Assembly: GCF_004127215.1 (NCBI RefSeq)
Contig: NZ_QEWJ01000008.1
Coordinates: forward strand, 1 to 64,000
DNA from: Streptococcus oralis
Lineage (GTDB): Bacteria; Bacillota; Bacilli; Lactobacillales; Streptococcaceae
Reading direction: 5' to 3'
Length of the DNA: 64,000 bases
In this document: positions 8,023 to 18,771 of the stretch, in pieces
How positions within the stretch are numbered: the stretch's first letter is position 1
Layout of the letters: each line of letters opens with the position of its first letter
Notes under the pieces: generated by a model
What the model was told of the DNA's origin: nothing
Databases searched by the model: none
The model's input: only the letters and a program-made list of their open reading frames with translations
Position numbers and translations under genes: made by a program

Positions 8023-9012
8023 ATGAGTATCGGAATCATTATTGCAAGCCACGGCGAATTTGCTGCGGGTATTCATCAGTCTGGATCTATGATCTTTGGT
8101 GAACAAGAAAAGGTTCAAGTTGTAACCTTTATGCCAAATGAAGGTCCAGATGATCTTTACGCTAAATTCAACAACGCTGTGGCTGCATTTGACGCAGAAG
8201 ATGAGATTCTAGTATTGGCTGACCTTTGGAGTGGATCTCCATTCAACCAAGCTAGCCGCGTGATGGGAGAAAATCCTGAGCGTAAATTTGCCATCATCAC
8301 AGGACTGAACTTACCGATGTTGATCCAAGCCTACACAGAGCGCCTGATGGACGCGAATGCAGGTGTGGATAAAGTCGCTGCAAATATCATTAAAGAAGCC
8401 AAAGATGGCATCAAAGCTCTTCCAGAAGAGCTTAACCCAGTTGAGGAAGTTGCAAGTGCTGCAGCTGCTCCAGTTGCCCAAGCTGCTATTCCAGAAGGAA
8501 CTGTTATCGGTGACGGTAAACTAAAAATCAACCTTGCTCGTCTAGACACTCGTCTCCTTCACGGTCAGGTTGCCACTGCTTGGACTCCAGATTCAAAAGC
8601 AGATCGTATTATCGTTGCTTCAGATAACGTTGCAAACGACGAATTGCGTAAAGAATTGATCAAGCAAGCAGCTCCTAACGGAGTAAAAGCCAACGTTGTA
8701 CCAATCAAAAAATTGATTGAGGTTGCAAAAGATCCTCGTTTTGGTAACACACATGCTCTTATCTTGTTTGAAACACCTCAAGATGCCCTTCGTGCCATCG
8801 AAGGTGGCGTGCCAATCAAGACCCTTAACGTTGGTTCTATGGCTCACTCAACAGGTAAAACAATGATTAACAACGTTTTGTCTATGGATAAAGATGATGT
8901 TGCAACATTTGAAAAAATGCGCGACCTCGGTGTTGAATTTGACGTACGTAAAGTACCAAATGACACGAAAAAAGACTTGTTTGACTTGATTAACAAAGCG
9001 AACGTTCAATAA
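8023..9012 (+). CDS. manL: Mannose-family PTS enzyme IIAB (ManL)
   Basis: A 329-aa fused IIA-IIB subunit of the main glucose/mannose/glucosamine PTS. The IIA domain (1-135) carries the phospho-histidine in ASHGEFA. An Ala/Pro-rich linker (about 140-160) joins it to the IIB domain, with [15 protein letters not shown] holding the second phospho-histidine. The start at 8023 is preferred because AAAGGAGG ends 10-11 nt before it; an ATG at 8014 is too close. The order manL-manM-manN with short gaps is a classic operon. It passes phosphate from HPr to the sugar entering through ManM/ManN. Confidence 0.97.
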   Translation: MSIGIIIASHGEFAAGIHQSGSMIFGEQEKVQVVTFMPNEGPDDLYAKFNNAVAAFDAEDEILVLADLWSGSPFNQASRVMGENPERKFAIITGLNLPMLIQAYTERLMDANAGVDKVAANIIKEAKDGIKALPEELNPVEEVASAAAAPVAQAAIPEGTVIGDGKLKINLARLDTRLLHGQVATAWTPDSKADRIIVASDNVANDELRKELIKQAAPNGVKANVVPIKKLIEVAKDPRFGNTHALILFETPQDALRAIEGGVPIKTLNVGSMAHSTGKTMINNVLSMDKDDVATFEKMRDLGVEFDVRKVPNDTKKDLFDLINKANVQ

Positions 9013-9090
9013 TTAGAATCTTCTTCTCTTGAACTCTTGGAAGAAAGATTTTAAACTTTATTATAATTAATATAGAAAAGGAATAAAACC

Positions 9091-9903
9091 ATGTCAGATA
9101 TTTCAATCATTTCTGCTATTTTGGTTGTAGTTGTTGCCTTCCTTGCAGGTCTTGAAGGTATCCTCGACCAATTCCAATTCCATCAACCAATCGTCGCATG
9201 TACCCTTATCGGACTTGCAACTGGTAACCTCGAAGCAGGTGTTATGCTTGGTGGATCTCTTCAAATGATCGCCCTTGGTTGGGCTAACATCGGAGCTGCC
9301 GTAGCTCCTGACGCTGCTCTTGCATCTGTTGCTGCAGCGATTATCTTGATCAAAGGTGGTAACTTTACTACTGAAGGTATCGCCGTTGCAACAGCAACAG
9401 CTATCCCTCTTGCCGTAGCTGGACTTTTCTTGACTATGATTGTTCGTACAATCTCAGTTGGTTTGGTTCACACTGCAGATGCTGCCGCTAAAGAAGGAAA
9501 TATTGCAGCTGTTGAACGTGCTCACTTTATCGCACTTCTTCTTCAAGGTCTTCGTATTGCAATCCCTGCAGCCTTCCTTATCGCTATCCCAGCTTCTGCC
9601 GTTCAAGATGCTCTTAAATTGATGCCAGAATGGTTGAATGGTGGTATGGCTGTTGGTGGTGCTATGGTCGTTGCCGTTGGTTACGCTATGGTTATCAACA
9701 TGATGGCAACTCGTGAAGTATGGCCATTTTTCGCTATCGGTTTCGCTCTTGCAGCAATTTCTCAATTGACTTTGATTGCCCTTGGTGTCATCGGTGTTGC
9801 CCTTGCCTTCATCTACCTCAACCTTTCAAAACAAGGTGGAAACGGTGGCGGCGGAGCTGCAACTTCTAACGACCCAATCGGTGATATCCTAGAAGACTAC
9901 TAG
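9091..9903 (+). CDS. manM: Mannose-family PTS enzyme IIC (ManM)
   Basis: A 270-aa integral membrane subunit of the mannose PTS, forming the sugar channel with ManN. Several hydrophobic helices are present, with LGGSLQMIALGWANIGAAVA and a Gly-rich C-terminal tail (QGGNGGGGAA). Length and order match the family. It begins 78 nt after manL with AAAGGA upstream. This protein pair is also the known receptor for class IIa bacteriocins in Gram-positive bacteria. Confidence 0.97.
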   Translation: MSDISIISAILVVVVAFLAGLEGILDQFQFHQPIVACTLIGLATGNLEAGVMLGGSLQMIALGWANIGAAVAPDAALASVAAAIILIKGGNFTTEGIAVATATAIPLAVAGLFLTMIVRTISVGLVHTADAAAKEGNIAAVERAHFIALLLQGLRIAIPAAFLIAIPASAVQDALKLMPEWLNGGMAVGGAMVVAVGYAMVINMMATREVWPFFAIGFALAAISQLTLIALGVIGVALAFIYLNLSKQGGNGGGGAATSNDPIGDILEDY

Positions 9904-9917
9904 AAAGGGGAACAATC

Positions 9918-10829
9918 ATGGCTGAAAAAATTCAATTATCAAAATCAGATCGTCAAAAAGTTTGGTGGCGTTCACAATTCCTTCAAGGTTCTTGGAACTA
10001 TGAACGTATGCAAAACTTGGGTTGGGCTTACTCTTTGATCCCAGCTATCAAAAAATTGTACACTAAAAAAGAAGACCAAGCGGCTGCTCTTGAGCGTCAC
10101 CTTGAGTTCTTCAACACTCACCCATACGTCGCTGCTCCAATCATGGGGGTTACTCTTGCACTTGAAGAAGAACGCGCTAACGGTGTTGAAATCGACGACG
10201 CGGCTATCCAAGGGGTTAAGATCGGTATGATGGGACCTCTTGCTGGTATCGGTGACCCAGTATTCTGGTTTACAGTTCGTCCTATTCTTGGAGCCCTTGG
10301 TGCATCACTTGCTGCATCTGGTAACCTTGTTGGTCCCCTTCTCTTCTTCTTTGGATGGAATGCCATCCGTATGGCCTTCCTATGGTATACACAAGAGTTC
10401 GGTTACAAAGCTGGATCTGAAATCACTAAAGACATGTCTGGTGGTATCTTGAAAGACATCACTAAAGGAGCGTCTATCCTTGGTATGTTCATCCTTGCCG
10501 TTCTTGTACAACGTTGGGTGTCTATCAACTTTACTGTTAACCTTCCAGGTAAACAATTGGCTGAAGGTGCTTACATCAACTTCCCAGAAGGTGCAGTAAC
10601 AGGTTCAGAATTGAAAGGTATCCTTGGTCAAGCTCTTAGTGGTTTGAGCTTGGATAGCGTTCAACCACAAACTCTCCAAGGTCAGTTGAACTCATTAATT
10701 CCAGGATTGATGGGACTTCTCCTTACTTTCCTCTGCATGTGGTTGCTTAAGAAAAAAGTATCACCAATCACAATCATCCTTGCCCTTTTTGCAGTAGGTA
10801 TCGCAGCTCGTTACTTCGGTATCATGTAA
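9918..10829 (+). CDS. manN: Mannose-family PTS enzyme IID (ManN)
   Basis: A 303-aa membrane subunit with a soluble N-terminal part (FLQGSWNYERMQNLGWAYSL), the IID blocks LGWAYSLIPA and GPLAGIGDPVFWFTVRP, and C-terminal transmembrane helices. It starts 14 nt after manM behind AAAGGGG, so it is translated from the same mRNA. It completes the transporter and is followed by a terminator. Confidence 0.97.
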   Translation: MAEKIQLSKSDRQKVWWRSQFLQGSWNYERMQNLGWAYSLIPAIKKLYTKKEDQAAALERHLEFFNTHPYVAAPIMGVTLALEEERANGVEIDDAAIQGVKIGMMGPLAGIGDPVFWFTVRPILGALGASLAASGNLVGPLLFFFGWNAIRMAFLWYTQEFGYKAGSEITKDMSGGILKDITKGASILGMFILAVLVQRWVSINFTVNLPGKQLAEGAYINFPEGAVTGSELKGILGQALSGLSLDSVQPQTLQGQLNSLIPGLMGLLLTFLCMWLLKKKVSPITIILALFAVGIAARYFGIM

Positions 10830-10923
10830 TTTGGATTGATTTTCATTCAAAAGAGGAGTAACTGTTCTGTTTTTGGCGGACTGGCTTCCAGTAGCCAATA
10901 ATAGAAGTAGAAAATTTCTGCAT

Positions 10924-10953
10924 AGAGAGAACAATTATAGTTCTCTCTTTTTT
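10924..10953 (+). terminator. manLMN terminator
   Basis: AGAGAGAAC (10924-10932) with GTTCTCTCT (10940-10948), a 7-nt loop and six T. Confidence 0.85.
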
Positions 10954-11080
10954 GATGATAAACTATCAAGACTAGTAGTCCAAAAGCATGTTTAGTTATG
11001 GAATGTGGCATGGACCAGCTATTATTTTAGGATTCACTATATAAGTCTGATTTAGGATGATATTTATCCGTTCCTAAAAG

Positions 11081-11117
11081 AAAGATGAATACTAGCGTAT
11101 CCATCTTTTTCTTTTTA
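11081..11117 (+). terminator. Second terminator before folP
   Basis: AAAGATGAATAC (11081-11092) pairs with GTATCCATCTTT (11097-11108) with one mismatch, then a T-rich run. The 128 nt between this and the previous terminator hold no gene I can recognise. Confidence 0.7.
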
Positions 11118-11126
11118 TGGTAAAAT
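11118..11126 (+). promoter_or_regulatory. Extended -10 promoter of the folate operon
   Basis: TGGTAAAAT at 11118-11126, 40 nt before the folP start. No clear -35. It directly follows the T-run of the preceding terminator. Confidence 0.55.
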
Positions 11127-11144
11127 AGAGAAATAATGTGGTGA

Positions 11145-12110
<966 letters not shown>

Positions 12111-12111
12111 G

Positions 12112-13434
12112 ATGAACGAAATTCAAAACAATCAGTGGATTGCCCACTATCGGACAGACCAACCGCATTTTGGTTTGGAGAGAATGGTGGAACTCTTGAC
12201 GCTAAGAGGCAATCCCCATCTCAAACTCAAGGTCATCCATATTGGAGGGACCAATGGCAAGGGCTCTACCATTACTTTTCTAAAAAACATGCTGGAAAAG
12301 ATGGGGTTGAAAGTTGGAGTCTTTAGCTCGCCTTATCTCATTCATTACACAGACCAGATTAGCATCAATGGGAAATCCATCCCCGAGGCGAGGCTAGAAG
12401 CCATGATGGCAGATTATGAGTCGTTACTTGAGGGGGAGAAGGGCCTTGCTTTACAAGGAACGACCGAGTTTGAGATTATCACAGCCCTAGCCTATGATTA
12501 TTTTGCCGCTGAAAAAGTTGATGTGGCCATCATGGAAGTCGGCATGGGTGGACTTCTGGATAGTACCAATGTCTGTCAGCCGATTCTGACAGGAATTACG
12601 ACTATTGGATTGGACCATGTAGCCCTACTTGGTGATACTTTGGAAGCCATAGCAGAGCAGAAGGCTGGTATTATCAAACAAGGTATTCCCTTGGTGACAG
12701 GTCACATTGTTCCAGAAGCCTTGGCTGTTATTGACCGCATTGCGGAAGGGAAAGATGCGCCGAGAATTGTGTATGGGACAGATTATCAGGTTCGTTATCA
12801 AGAAAGTGTGGTAACGGGTGAGGCCTTTGACTATACAAGTGCTGTCAGACAAGCTTGCTTCCAGACAGGTTTGCTTGGTTTGCACCAAATAGAGAATGCT
12901 GGGATGGCCATAGCTTTACTTGATACTTTTTGTCAAGAAGATGGTCGAGCCTTACCAGCTAATACCTTGGTTGCTCAAGCTTTGGAAGAAACAAGATGGC
13001 CAGGGCGTTTGGAGGTCTTGTCTAGTGACCCCTTGCTGATTTTGGATGGGGCCCACAATCCCCATGCTATCAAGGCTTTATTGGCCACCCTGCAAGAACG
13101 CTTTGCGAATTATCACAAGGAAATCCTCTTTACTTGTATCAAAACCAAGGCCTTGGAGGATATGCTGGACTTGCTAGTGACAATGCCAGATACCGAGCTT
13201 ACTCTGACACATTTTGATGATAGTCGGGCGACTGATGAGAGCGTATTGAAAGAGACAGCAAAGTCTAGAAATCTCAGCCTCCAAAGTTGGCAGGATTTTC
13301 TAGAGCAGAAATTGACAGATAAAAAAGAAGGGAAAAAAACAGTTAGGATTGTCACGGGTTCCTTGTATTTCTTGAGCCAAGTGAGAGCCTATCTGATGGA
13401 GAGGAAGAACGAGAATGGATACACAAAAGATTGA
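12112..13434 (+). CDS. folC: Dihydrofolate synthase / folylpolyglutamate synthase
   Basis: A 440-aa ATP-dependent ligase adding glutamate to dihydropteroate and folates. The P-loop GGTNGKGST lies at about 45-53, followed by [11 protein letters not shown] with catalytic-site residues and LDGAHNPHA near residue 315. It starts one base after the folP stop and overlaps the start of folE by 20 nt, so translation is coupled. Length matches the family. Confidence 0.96.
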   Translation: MNEIQNNQWIAHYRTDQPHFGLERMVELLTLRGNPHLKLKVIHIGGTNGKGSTITFLKNMLEKMGLKVGVFSSPYLIHYTDQISINGKSIPEARLEAMMADYESLLEGEKGLALQGTTEFEIITALAYDYFAAEKVDVAIMEVGMGGLLDSTNVCQPILTGITTIGLDHVALLGDTLEAIAEQKAGIIKQGIPLVTGHIVPEALAVIDRIAEGKDAPRIVYGTDYQVRYQESVVTGEAFDYTSAVRQACFQTGLLGLHQIENAGMAIALLDTFCQEDGRALPANTLVAQALEETRWPGRLEVLSSDPLLILDGAHNPHAIKALLATLQERFANYHKEILFTCIKTKALEDMLDLLVTMPDTELTLTHFDDSRATDESVLKETAKSRNLSLQSWQDFLEQKLTDKKEGKKTVRIVTGSLYFLSQVRAYLMERKNENGYTKD

Positions 13435-13969
13435 AACGGCTGTAAAAATGATTATCGAGGCCGTTGGTGAGGATGCTAACCGCGAGGGATTACAGGAAAC
13501 ACCTGCTCGTGTAGCTCGTATGTACCAAGAGATTTTTTCAGGTCTTGGCCAAACTGCTGAGGAACATTTGTCAAAATCCTTTGAGATTATTGACGACAAT
13601 ATGGTAGTGGAGAAGGATATCTTTTTCCACACCATGTGTGAACACCACTTCTTGCCCTTCTATGGGAGAGCGCACATTGCCTACATTCCAAATGGTCGTG
13701 TGGCAGGCTTGTCCAAGCTAGCGCGTACAGTTGAAGTCTATTCTAAAAAACCACAGATTCAAGAACGTTTGAATATTGAAGTGGCTGATGCCTTGATGGA
13801 GTATCTAGGGGCTAAGGGAGCCTTTGTTGTCATTGAAGCAGAGCATATGTGCATGAGCATGCGTGGTGTTCGAAAACCAGGCACTGCAACTTTGACGACA
13901 GTAGCTCGTGGCCTATTTGAGACGGATAAGGATCTCCGAGACCAGGCTTATCGTCTAATGGGACTATAA
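13415..13969 (+). CDS. folE: GTP cyclohydrolase I
   Basis: A 184-aa enzyme making 7,8-dihydroneopterin triphosphate from GTP, the first step of folate synthesis. The zinc-binding residues appear in MCEHHFLPF, and EHMCMSMRG is the second signature. The start overlaps the end of folC; GAGGAAGAACGAG provides a ribosome binding site within folC. A short hairpin follows, and sulD continues on the same strand. Confidence 0.97.
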   Translation: MDTQKIETAVKMIIEAVGEDANREGLQETPARVARMYQEIFSGLGQTAEEHLSKSFEIIDDNMVVEKDIFFHTMCEHHFLPFYGRAHIAYIPNGRVAGLSKLARTVEVYSKKPQIQERLNIEVADALMEYLGAKGAFVVIEAEHMCMSMRGVRKPGTATLTTVARGLFETDKDLRDQAYRLMGL

Positions 13970-13972
13970 AAG

Positions 13973-13994
13973 AATCCGCTTTATGCGGATTTTT
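13973..13994 (+). terminator. Weak hairpin between folE and sulD
   Basis: AATCCGC (13973-13979) with GCGGATT (13985-13991) and then TTT. It is short and may only dampen transcription into sulD, since all the genes serve one pathway. Confidence 0.5.
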
Positions 13995-14010
13995 CTAGAA
14001 AGGACTAGTT

Positions 14011-14832
14011 ATGGATCAACTGCAGATTAAAGATTTGGAAATATTTGCATACCACGGCCTCTTTCCAAGTGAGAAAGAATTGGGGCAGAAGTTTGTTATT
14101 TCCGCAAACTTATCCTATGATATGACAAAGGCAGCGACTGAGTTAGATTTGGCTTCTTCTGTCCATTATGGAGAACTTTGCCAACAGTGGACGACTTGGT
14201 TTCAGGAAAGCACTGAGGATTTGATTGAAACAGTAGCCTACAAACTAGTTGAACGCACCTTTGAGGTCTATCCTCTTGTCCAAGAAATTGAGTTGGAACT
14301 CAAAAAACCTTGGGCTCCAGTGCATTTGCCGTTGGATACCTGCTCAGTGACCATTCATCGCTGTAAGCAACGTGCCTTTATCGCTCTAGGAAGCAATATG
14401 GGCGATAAGCAGGTGAACTTGGAACAAGCTATCGATAAACTGCGAGCTCGCGGCATCCATATTCTCAAAGAGTCCAGTGTCTTGACGACGGAGCCTTGGG
14501 GTGGTGTGGAGCAGGATAGTTTTGCTAATCAGGTGATTGAAGTGGAAACATGGCTACCAGCACCAGTCTTGTTAGAGACCTTGTTAAGTATTGAGTCAGA
14601 AATGGGACGGGTTCGAGAGGTGCATTGGGGGCCTCGTTTGATTGATTTGGACTTGCTCTTTGTGGAGGACCAGGTCATTTATACAGACGACCTCATCTTG
14701 CCTCATCCTTATATAGCAGAACGCCTCTTTGTCCTTGAACCATTAGTGGAAATAGCTCCCCATTTTATCCATCCGATCTTAAAGCAACCAATTCGTTACT
14801 TGCTTAATCAGTTGGAGCAAGGCGATGCCTAA
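14011..14832 (+). CDS. sulD: Bifunctional dihydroneopterin aldolase / HPPK (SulD)
   Basis: A 273-aa fusion. Residues 1-115 are a FolB aldolase ([20 protein letters not shown]), and residues 125-270 are FolK pyrophosphokinase ([51 protein letters not shown]). The two activities give 6-hydroxymethyl-dihydropterin and its pyrophosphate, the substrate of FolP. The fusion is characteristic of pneumococcus and relatives. It overlaps the next gene by 8 nt. Confidence 0.96.
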   Translation: MDQLQIKDLEIFAYHGLFPSEKELGQKFVISANLSYDMTKAATELDLASSVHYGELCQQWTTWFQESTEDLIETVAYKLVERTFEVYPLVQEIELELKKPWAPVHLPLDTCSVTIHRCKQRAFIALGSNMGDKQVNLEQAIDKLRARGIHILKESSVLTTEPWGGVEQDSFANQVIEVETWLPAPVLLETLLSIESEMGRVREVHWGPRLIDLDLLFVEDQVIYTDDLILPHPYIAERLFVLEPLVEIAPHFIHPILKQPIRYLLNQLEQGDA

Positions 14833-16108
14833 ACTTTCTGAGACCTATAGCAAGTGGAAGAGCATCGGGGAGGGACTGCTTGCTATTATTTTAGGGATTC
14901 TTTTGATTCGTTTTGGACAAGTTGTTCCACGGATGGGGTACCAGTTGCTGATGGGCTACTTTTCCTTGTCAGCGGTTTGGCACTTGTTGACTCGCTGGTT
15001 TCAGGATAAAAAACGTAGGGAAAACATCCTTGTAATCTTGGCTAAGCTGATGGTTGCGGCTCTCGTATTTGACTCTATCATTTTGCAAGACCTTGCCCTC
15101 TATCTCCTGGTCTTTATCATTGCGAGTTACCAGCTGTTTACGGGCGCCATTAGTCTTGTGACCTGGTCCCTCTATCGAAAAAATGCCATTCATCCTCGGC
15201 TTCATCATCTCTTTGATGCTGTATGGATGATAGGATTTGGTCTTTATAGCATCTCTCCTTTTCACGATGCGGCGAATTTTGAATTGCTCTTGCTTGGATT
15301 TTACTTGCTCATGCTAGGAGCCAGCAGTCTTCGGGACGGTTTCTTTTTTGAGAGGATAGAAAGCAATCCTAAGCTGAAACGGCGAATGCGAATGACCTTA
15401 CCGATCTTTATGACGGCTCTGATCCCTATCAGTACCTTACGCAAATTGAATGAGTGGCTGTCAAATCATGAAAGCCAAGAAGGAGAAGTTCATTCAGAAA
15501 GAAAAAACGACCAGACGGTTGATCTGGAAGTTTTTGTCCATACTTCAGAAACCTCTTTTTTCCTTGCCATGGGACATGTGGATATTTGTTATCAGGAGAG
15601 GGTTATTTCCTATGGTTCGTATGATCCCCACTCAGAGCGTTTATTCGGCATGGTTGGAGACGGTGTTTTGTTTAAAGCCGATCGGGAAAAATACATTGAA
15701 CTTTGTAAGAGGGAAAGTCAGAAGACCTTGTTTGCTTATGGTCTGAGTTTGACAGACCGACAGAAAGCTGCTATCCAAGCTCGTTTGGCAGAGATAGAAG
15801 ATTTGTTAATTCCTTGGGAGCCAAGCTCGCAGTTGATGAAAAGAAGAGAGGGCGAGGTCAAGCATACCTACTCCTACCAACTGCAACAGGAAGCAGATGC
15901 GACCCTCTATAAATTTAGCTCATCTGAGTTTAAGACCTACTTTGTTCTCAGTACCAATTGTGTCTTGCTGGCAGACTCAATCGTGGGAAAAGCTGGGACT
16001 GATATATTGAGTCCCCAAGGTTTCATCGTACCAGGTACTTACCAGGATTACCTTGACTTAGAGTATACAAAACCCAATGGTCTGGTTGTTAGTCGCTCCA
16101 TTTATTAG
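14825..16108 (+). CDS. DUF308-like membrane protein with a possible permuted papain-like domain
   Basis: A 427-aa protein of unknown function. Residues 1-210 form six or so transmembrane helices in the DUF308/HdeD style ([18 protein letters not shown], repeated helix pairs). Residues 235-427 are soluble: [20 protein letters not shown] contains a conserved-looking GH, and further on [13 protein letters not shown] contains NC, then [14 protein letters not shown] followed about 140 residues later by NC is the order seen in circularly permuted NlpC/P60-like peptidases. That assignment is my inference and low in confidence. It overlaps sulD by 8 nt, so it is part of the folate transcript, though no folate role is evident. 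Confidence 0.6.
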   Translation: MPKLSETYSKWKSIGEGLLAIILGILLIRFGQVVPRMGYQLLMGYFSLSAVWHLLTRWFQDKKRRENILVILAKLMVAALVFDSIILQDLALYLLVFIIASYQLFTGAISLVTWSLYRKNAIHPRLHHLFDAVWMIGFGLYSISPFHDAANFELLLLGFYLLMLGASSLRDGFFFERIESNPKLKRRMRMTLPIFMTALIPISTLRKLNEWLSNHESQEGEVHSERKNDQTVDLEVFVHTSETSFFLAMGHVDICYQERVISYGSYDPHSERLFGMVGDGVLFKADREKYIELCKRESQKTLFAYGLSLTDRQKAAIQARLAEIEDLLIPWEPSSQLMKRREGEVKHTYSYQLQQEADATLYKFSSSEFKTYFVLSTNCVLLADSIVGKAGTDILSPQGFIVPGTYQDYLDLEYTKPNGLVVSRSIY

Positions 16109-16114
16109 AAAAAT

Positions 16115-16160
16115 AAAACTCTAGTTCCTCAGTAGTTTGCGCCGAGAAGCTAGAGTTTTT
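16115..16160. terminator. Bidirectional terminator
   Basis: AAAACTCTAG (16115-16124) with CTAGAGTTTT (16150-16159), a long loop and T runs on both strands. It separates the folate transcript from the converging DUF960 gene. Confidence 0.75.
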
Positions 16161-16476
16161 AAAAAAGGTCATTTTCTTCAGGAAGGAGGATGGTTTCTTT
16201 CCCGTCCATGTCTAAAACAAGAACCCGAGGAGGGTAAAGAGGGTCGAAGGGGTGATTAAAATCAAAGTCGATACTAGTCGGCAGATGCTGACTAGAGAAA
16301 TGGAAGGTGATGGTTCCCTCATTATTGAGCAGTTGAAATTCGAGTTCTTCTTCTAATTCAAAGACGTTTTTCAAAAAATGATCGATAATAAACCATAAAG
16401 AGTCAATGACATCATCAGGCAAGCTGGTCACAACGCCAAAACTGGCCGAACGTCTCTGGGTATTTGTAAAAGCCAT
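16159..16476 (-). CDS. DUF960-family protein
   Basis: A 105-aa cytosolic protein beginning MAFTNTQRRSASFGVV, with blocks SLPDDVIDSLWFIID and LLPEENDLF. It matches the small streptococcal/lactococcal DUF960 family, for which no function is known to me. The start at 16476 follows GGAGGGAG; an upstream in-frame ATG at 16512 would add a Lys-rich stretch coded by the ribosome binding site itself. It is monocistronic. Confidence 0.8.
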   Translation of the reverse strand: MAFTNTQRRSASFGVVTSLPDDVIDSLWFIIDHFLKNVFELEEELEFQLLNNEGTITFHFSSQHLPTSIDFDFNHPFDPLYPPRVLVLDMDGKETILLPEENDLF

Positions 16477-16599
16477 AGCCTCTCCCTCCTTTTTTTTCTT
16501 ATCATACAGCAAACTGATTTAAAAATCAAGAAAAGTTTCTTCCTTTTTTTAAAATGTGAGTATCAAATGAAATTTTTTCAAAGTTTCTCTAAAAAATAC

Positions 16600-16628
16600 T
16601 TGAAAGTGTTTACAATAAGTGATAAAAT
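16600..16628 (+). promoter_or_regulatory. ccpA promoter with autoregulatory cre
   Basis: TTGAAA (16600-16605), a 17-nt spacer and TAAAAT (16623-16628) preceded by TGA. TGAAAGTGTTTACA (16601-16614) overlaps the -35 and matches cre at almost every position except the central C. This fits known negative autoregulation of ccpA. Confidence 0.75.
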
Positions 16629-16679
16629 GGAGTAAACAGGTGCGTGAAAGCGAAATTTTCAATACAGAAAGGAAACGGA

Positions 16680-17690
16680 ATGAACACAGACGATACAGTA
16701 ACGATTTATGACGTTGCTCGTGAAGCGGGTGTTTCCATGGCAACTGTTAGCCGTGTAGTGAACGGAAATAAGAATGTCAAAGAGAATACTCGTAAAAAAG
16801 TTCTAGAGGTGATTGATCGTCTTGACTACCGTCCAAATGCGGTAGCGCGTGGATTGGCCAGCAAGAAAACCACTACAGTTGGTGTTGTGATTCCAAATAT
16901 CACCAATGGCTATTTTTCAACCCTAGCCAAGGGGATTGATGATATTGCAGAGATGTATAAGTACAATATCGTCCTTGCCAACAGTGATGAAGACGATGAA
17001 AAAGAAGTTTCAGTAGTTAATACTCTCTTTTCAAAACAGGTTGACGGAATTATTTTTATGGGCTATCACTTGACTGAAAAGATTCGTTCAGAATTTTCCC
17101 GTTCTCGGACACCAGTTGTCCTTGCAGGGACGGTGGATATCGAACACCAGTTGCCAAGCGTTAATATTGACTACAAACAAGCGACGATTGACGCAGTGAG
17201 CTACCTTCTCAAAGAAAATGAGAAAATTGCTTTTGTGAGTGGACCACTTGTTGATGATATCAATGGCAAGGTTCGTTTGATTGGTTATAAGGAAGCGTTG
17301 AAGAAAGCAGGAATCTCTTATAGCGAGGGCTTGGTATTTGAGTCTAAATATAGCTATAATGATGGTTACACCTTGGCAGAACGCTTGATTTCATCACAAG
17401 CCACAGCTGCAGTTGTGACTGGTGATGAATTGGCAGCGGGTGTGTTGAATGGTTTGGCTGACCATGGTGTATCTGTGCCAGAAGAGTTTGAAATCATTAC
17501 GACGGATGACTCTCAAATTGCACGATACACTCGTCCAAACTTGACAACTATTGCCCAACCTCTTTATGACCTAGGCGCTATCAGCATGCGTATGTTGACT
17601 AAGATTATGCATAAGGAAGAGTTGGAAGAACGTGAAGTTCTCTTGCCTCATGGTTTGACAGAACGTCGCTCTACACGAAAACGTAAATAG
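16680..17690 (+). CDS. ccpA: Catabolite control protein A
   Basis: A 336-aa LacI-family regulator. The N-terminal HTH is IYDVAREAGVSMATVSRVVNG, followed by the hinge NAVARGLASKK and a periplasmic-binding-protein-like core that binds HPr-Ser-P. It controls carbon catabolite repression through cre sites, several of which are visible here (adhP, manL, ccpA, pflA). The start at 16680 follows AAAGGAAA; an in-frame ATG at 16644 adds 12 residues not found in the family. A perfect terminator follows. Confidence 0.97.
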   Translation: MNTDDTVTIYDVAREAGVSMATVSRVVNGNKNVKENTRKKVLEVIDRLDYRPNAVARGLASKKTTTVGVVIPNITNGYFSTLAKGIDDIAEMYKYNIVLANSDEDDEKEVSVVNTLFSKQVDGIIFMGYHLTEKIRSEFSRSRTPVVLAGTVDIEHQLPSVNIDYKQATIDAVSYLLKENEKIAFVSGPLVDDINGKVRLIGYKEALKKAGISYSEGLVFESKYSYNDGYTLAERLISSQATAAVVTGDELAAGVLNGLADHGVSVPEEFEIITTDDSQIARYTRPNLTTIAQPLYDLGAISMRMLTKIMHKEELEEREVLLPHGLTERRSTRKRK

Positions 17691-17692
17691 AA

Positions 17693-17726
17693 AAAATCAG
17701 GAAATCTTCACGATTTCCTGATTTTG
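17693..17726. terminator. Bidirectional terminator ccpA / asparaginase
   Basis: AAAATCAGGAAATC with GATTTCCTGATTTT, a perfect 14-bp stem with a 5-nt loop. It serves both converging genes. Confidence 0.88.
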
Positions 17727-17743
17727 TGTTCTAGAGAAGAGTA

Positions 17744-18706
17744 TTAGCCTTCCATATAGTCTTTTAAGGCCTGTCCTTTTAGTCCAGCATTAAGGGCGAT
17801 TAATAATTTGAGTCGAGCTTTTTGAGCATTGAGTTCTTTGACAAAGAGAACGCCAGACTCTTGCAATTGAACCCCTCCCCCTTGGTAAGCGTAGACGGGC
17901 TCGGCAATACCATTAAAGCATCGTGAAACCAGGGCGACGGGGATCCCTTTTTGGAGGAGATTTTCCAACTTTTGAGCTGTTTCTTTGGGAACATTACCTG
18001 CTCCAAAAGCCTGAATGACCAAGCCATCCAGTTGTTCCATGTCTAACATATCGATCAGCTCGTCTGTCATACCTGCATAGGCTGAGATGATGGGAACCAG
18101 ACCTTGTATGCAATCAAGATCAAAGCGGACTCGTGGTTCGGCTGTTTTGAAGTAGAGGATTTCTTGCTTCATGATGAGACCAAGTGGTCCGTGTGTTGGG
18201 GTTTGAAAGGTGCTGACGTTGGTTGTATGAGTTTTGGTAACATACTTGGCTGCATGGATCTCATCATTCATGACGACCAAAACGCCCTTGTCGGCTGCTT
18301 TATCATCGCTGGCAACCCGTAAAGCACTCAGATAGTTATATACACCGTCACTACCAAGTTCGTTAGAACTACGCATAGCTCCTGTTAGAATGATAGGCAT
18401 GTGCGGGATTTCCATAGTATCAAGGAAGTAGGCAGTTTCCTCTAGCGTATCTGTCCCATGTGTGATGACAACCCCATCGTAGTTGTCTGCTTCCTCTTTA
18501 ATCTTATGGTAGAGGGCTAGCATGTGTTTGGGTTTGATATGGGGGCTCGGAAGGTTTAAAAAATCGAGCGCATGGACTTCTATCCCTTTAAGAGGATTGG
18601 TGACGTGGTTCATGGGATTGTCCTGGCTGGTCACAACAGCGCCTGAAGCGTCTGCCTGCATAGAAATAGTCCCACCTGTATGTAAAACAAGGATTTTCTT
18701 AGTCAT
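17744..18706 (-). CDS. ansA: Type I L-asparaginase
   Basis: A 320-aa enzyme hydrolysing asparagine to aspartate and ammonia. Both threonine signatures are present: LHTGGTISM near residue 8 and VVITHGTDTLEETAYFL near residue 80, the second holding the TDT triad. There is no signal peptide, which fits the cytosolic type. It diverges from the HAD fusion gene and converges on ccpA. A weak site precedes the ATG. Confidence 0.93.
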   Translation of the reverse strand: MTKKILVLHTGGTISMQADASGAVVTSQDNPMNHVTNPLKGIEVHALDFLNLPSPHIKPKHMLALYHKIKEEADNYDGVVITHGTDTLEETAYFLDTMEIPHMPIILTGAMRSSNELGSDGVYNYLSALRVASDDKAADKGVLVVMNDEIHAAKYVTKTHTTNVSTFQTPTHGPLGLIMKQEILYFKTAEPRVRFDLDCIQGLVPIISAYAGMTDELIDMLDMEQLDGLVIQAFGAGNVPKETAQKLENLLQKGIPVALVSRCFNGIAEPVYAYQGGGVQLQESGVLFVKELNAQKARLKLLIALNAGLKGQALKDYMEG

Positions 18707-18730
18707 GATTTACTCACTCTTTCTGAAATA

Positions 18731-18739
18731 TGGTATAAT
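18731..18739 (+). promoter_or_regulatory. Extended -10 promoter of the HAD fusion gene
   Basis: TGGTATAAT at 18731-18739, 32 nt upstream of the ATG, followed by a GGGGGG ribosome-binding region. Confidence 0.65.
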
Positions 18740-18771
18740 CATTGTAACACAAAAGGGGGGAATGGGATAGG

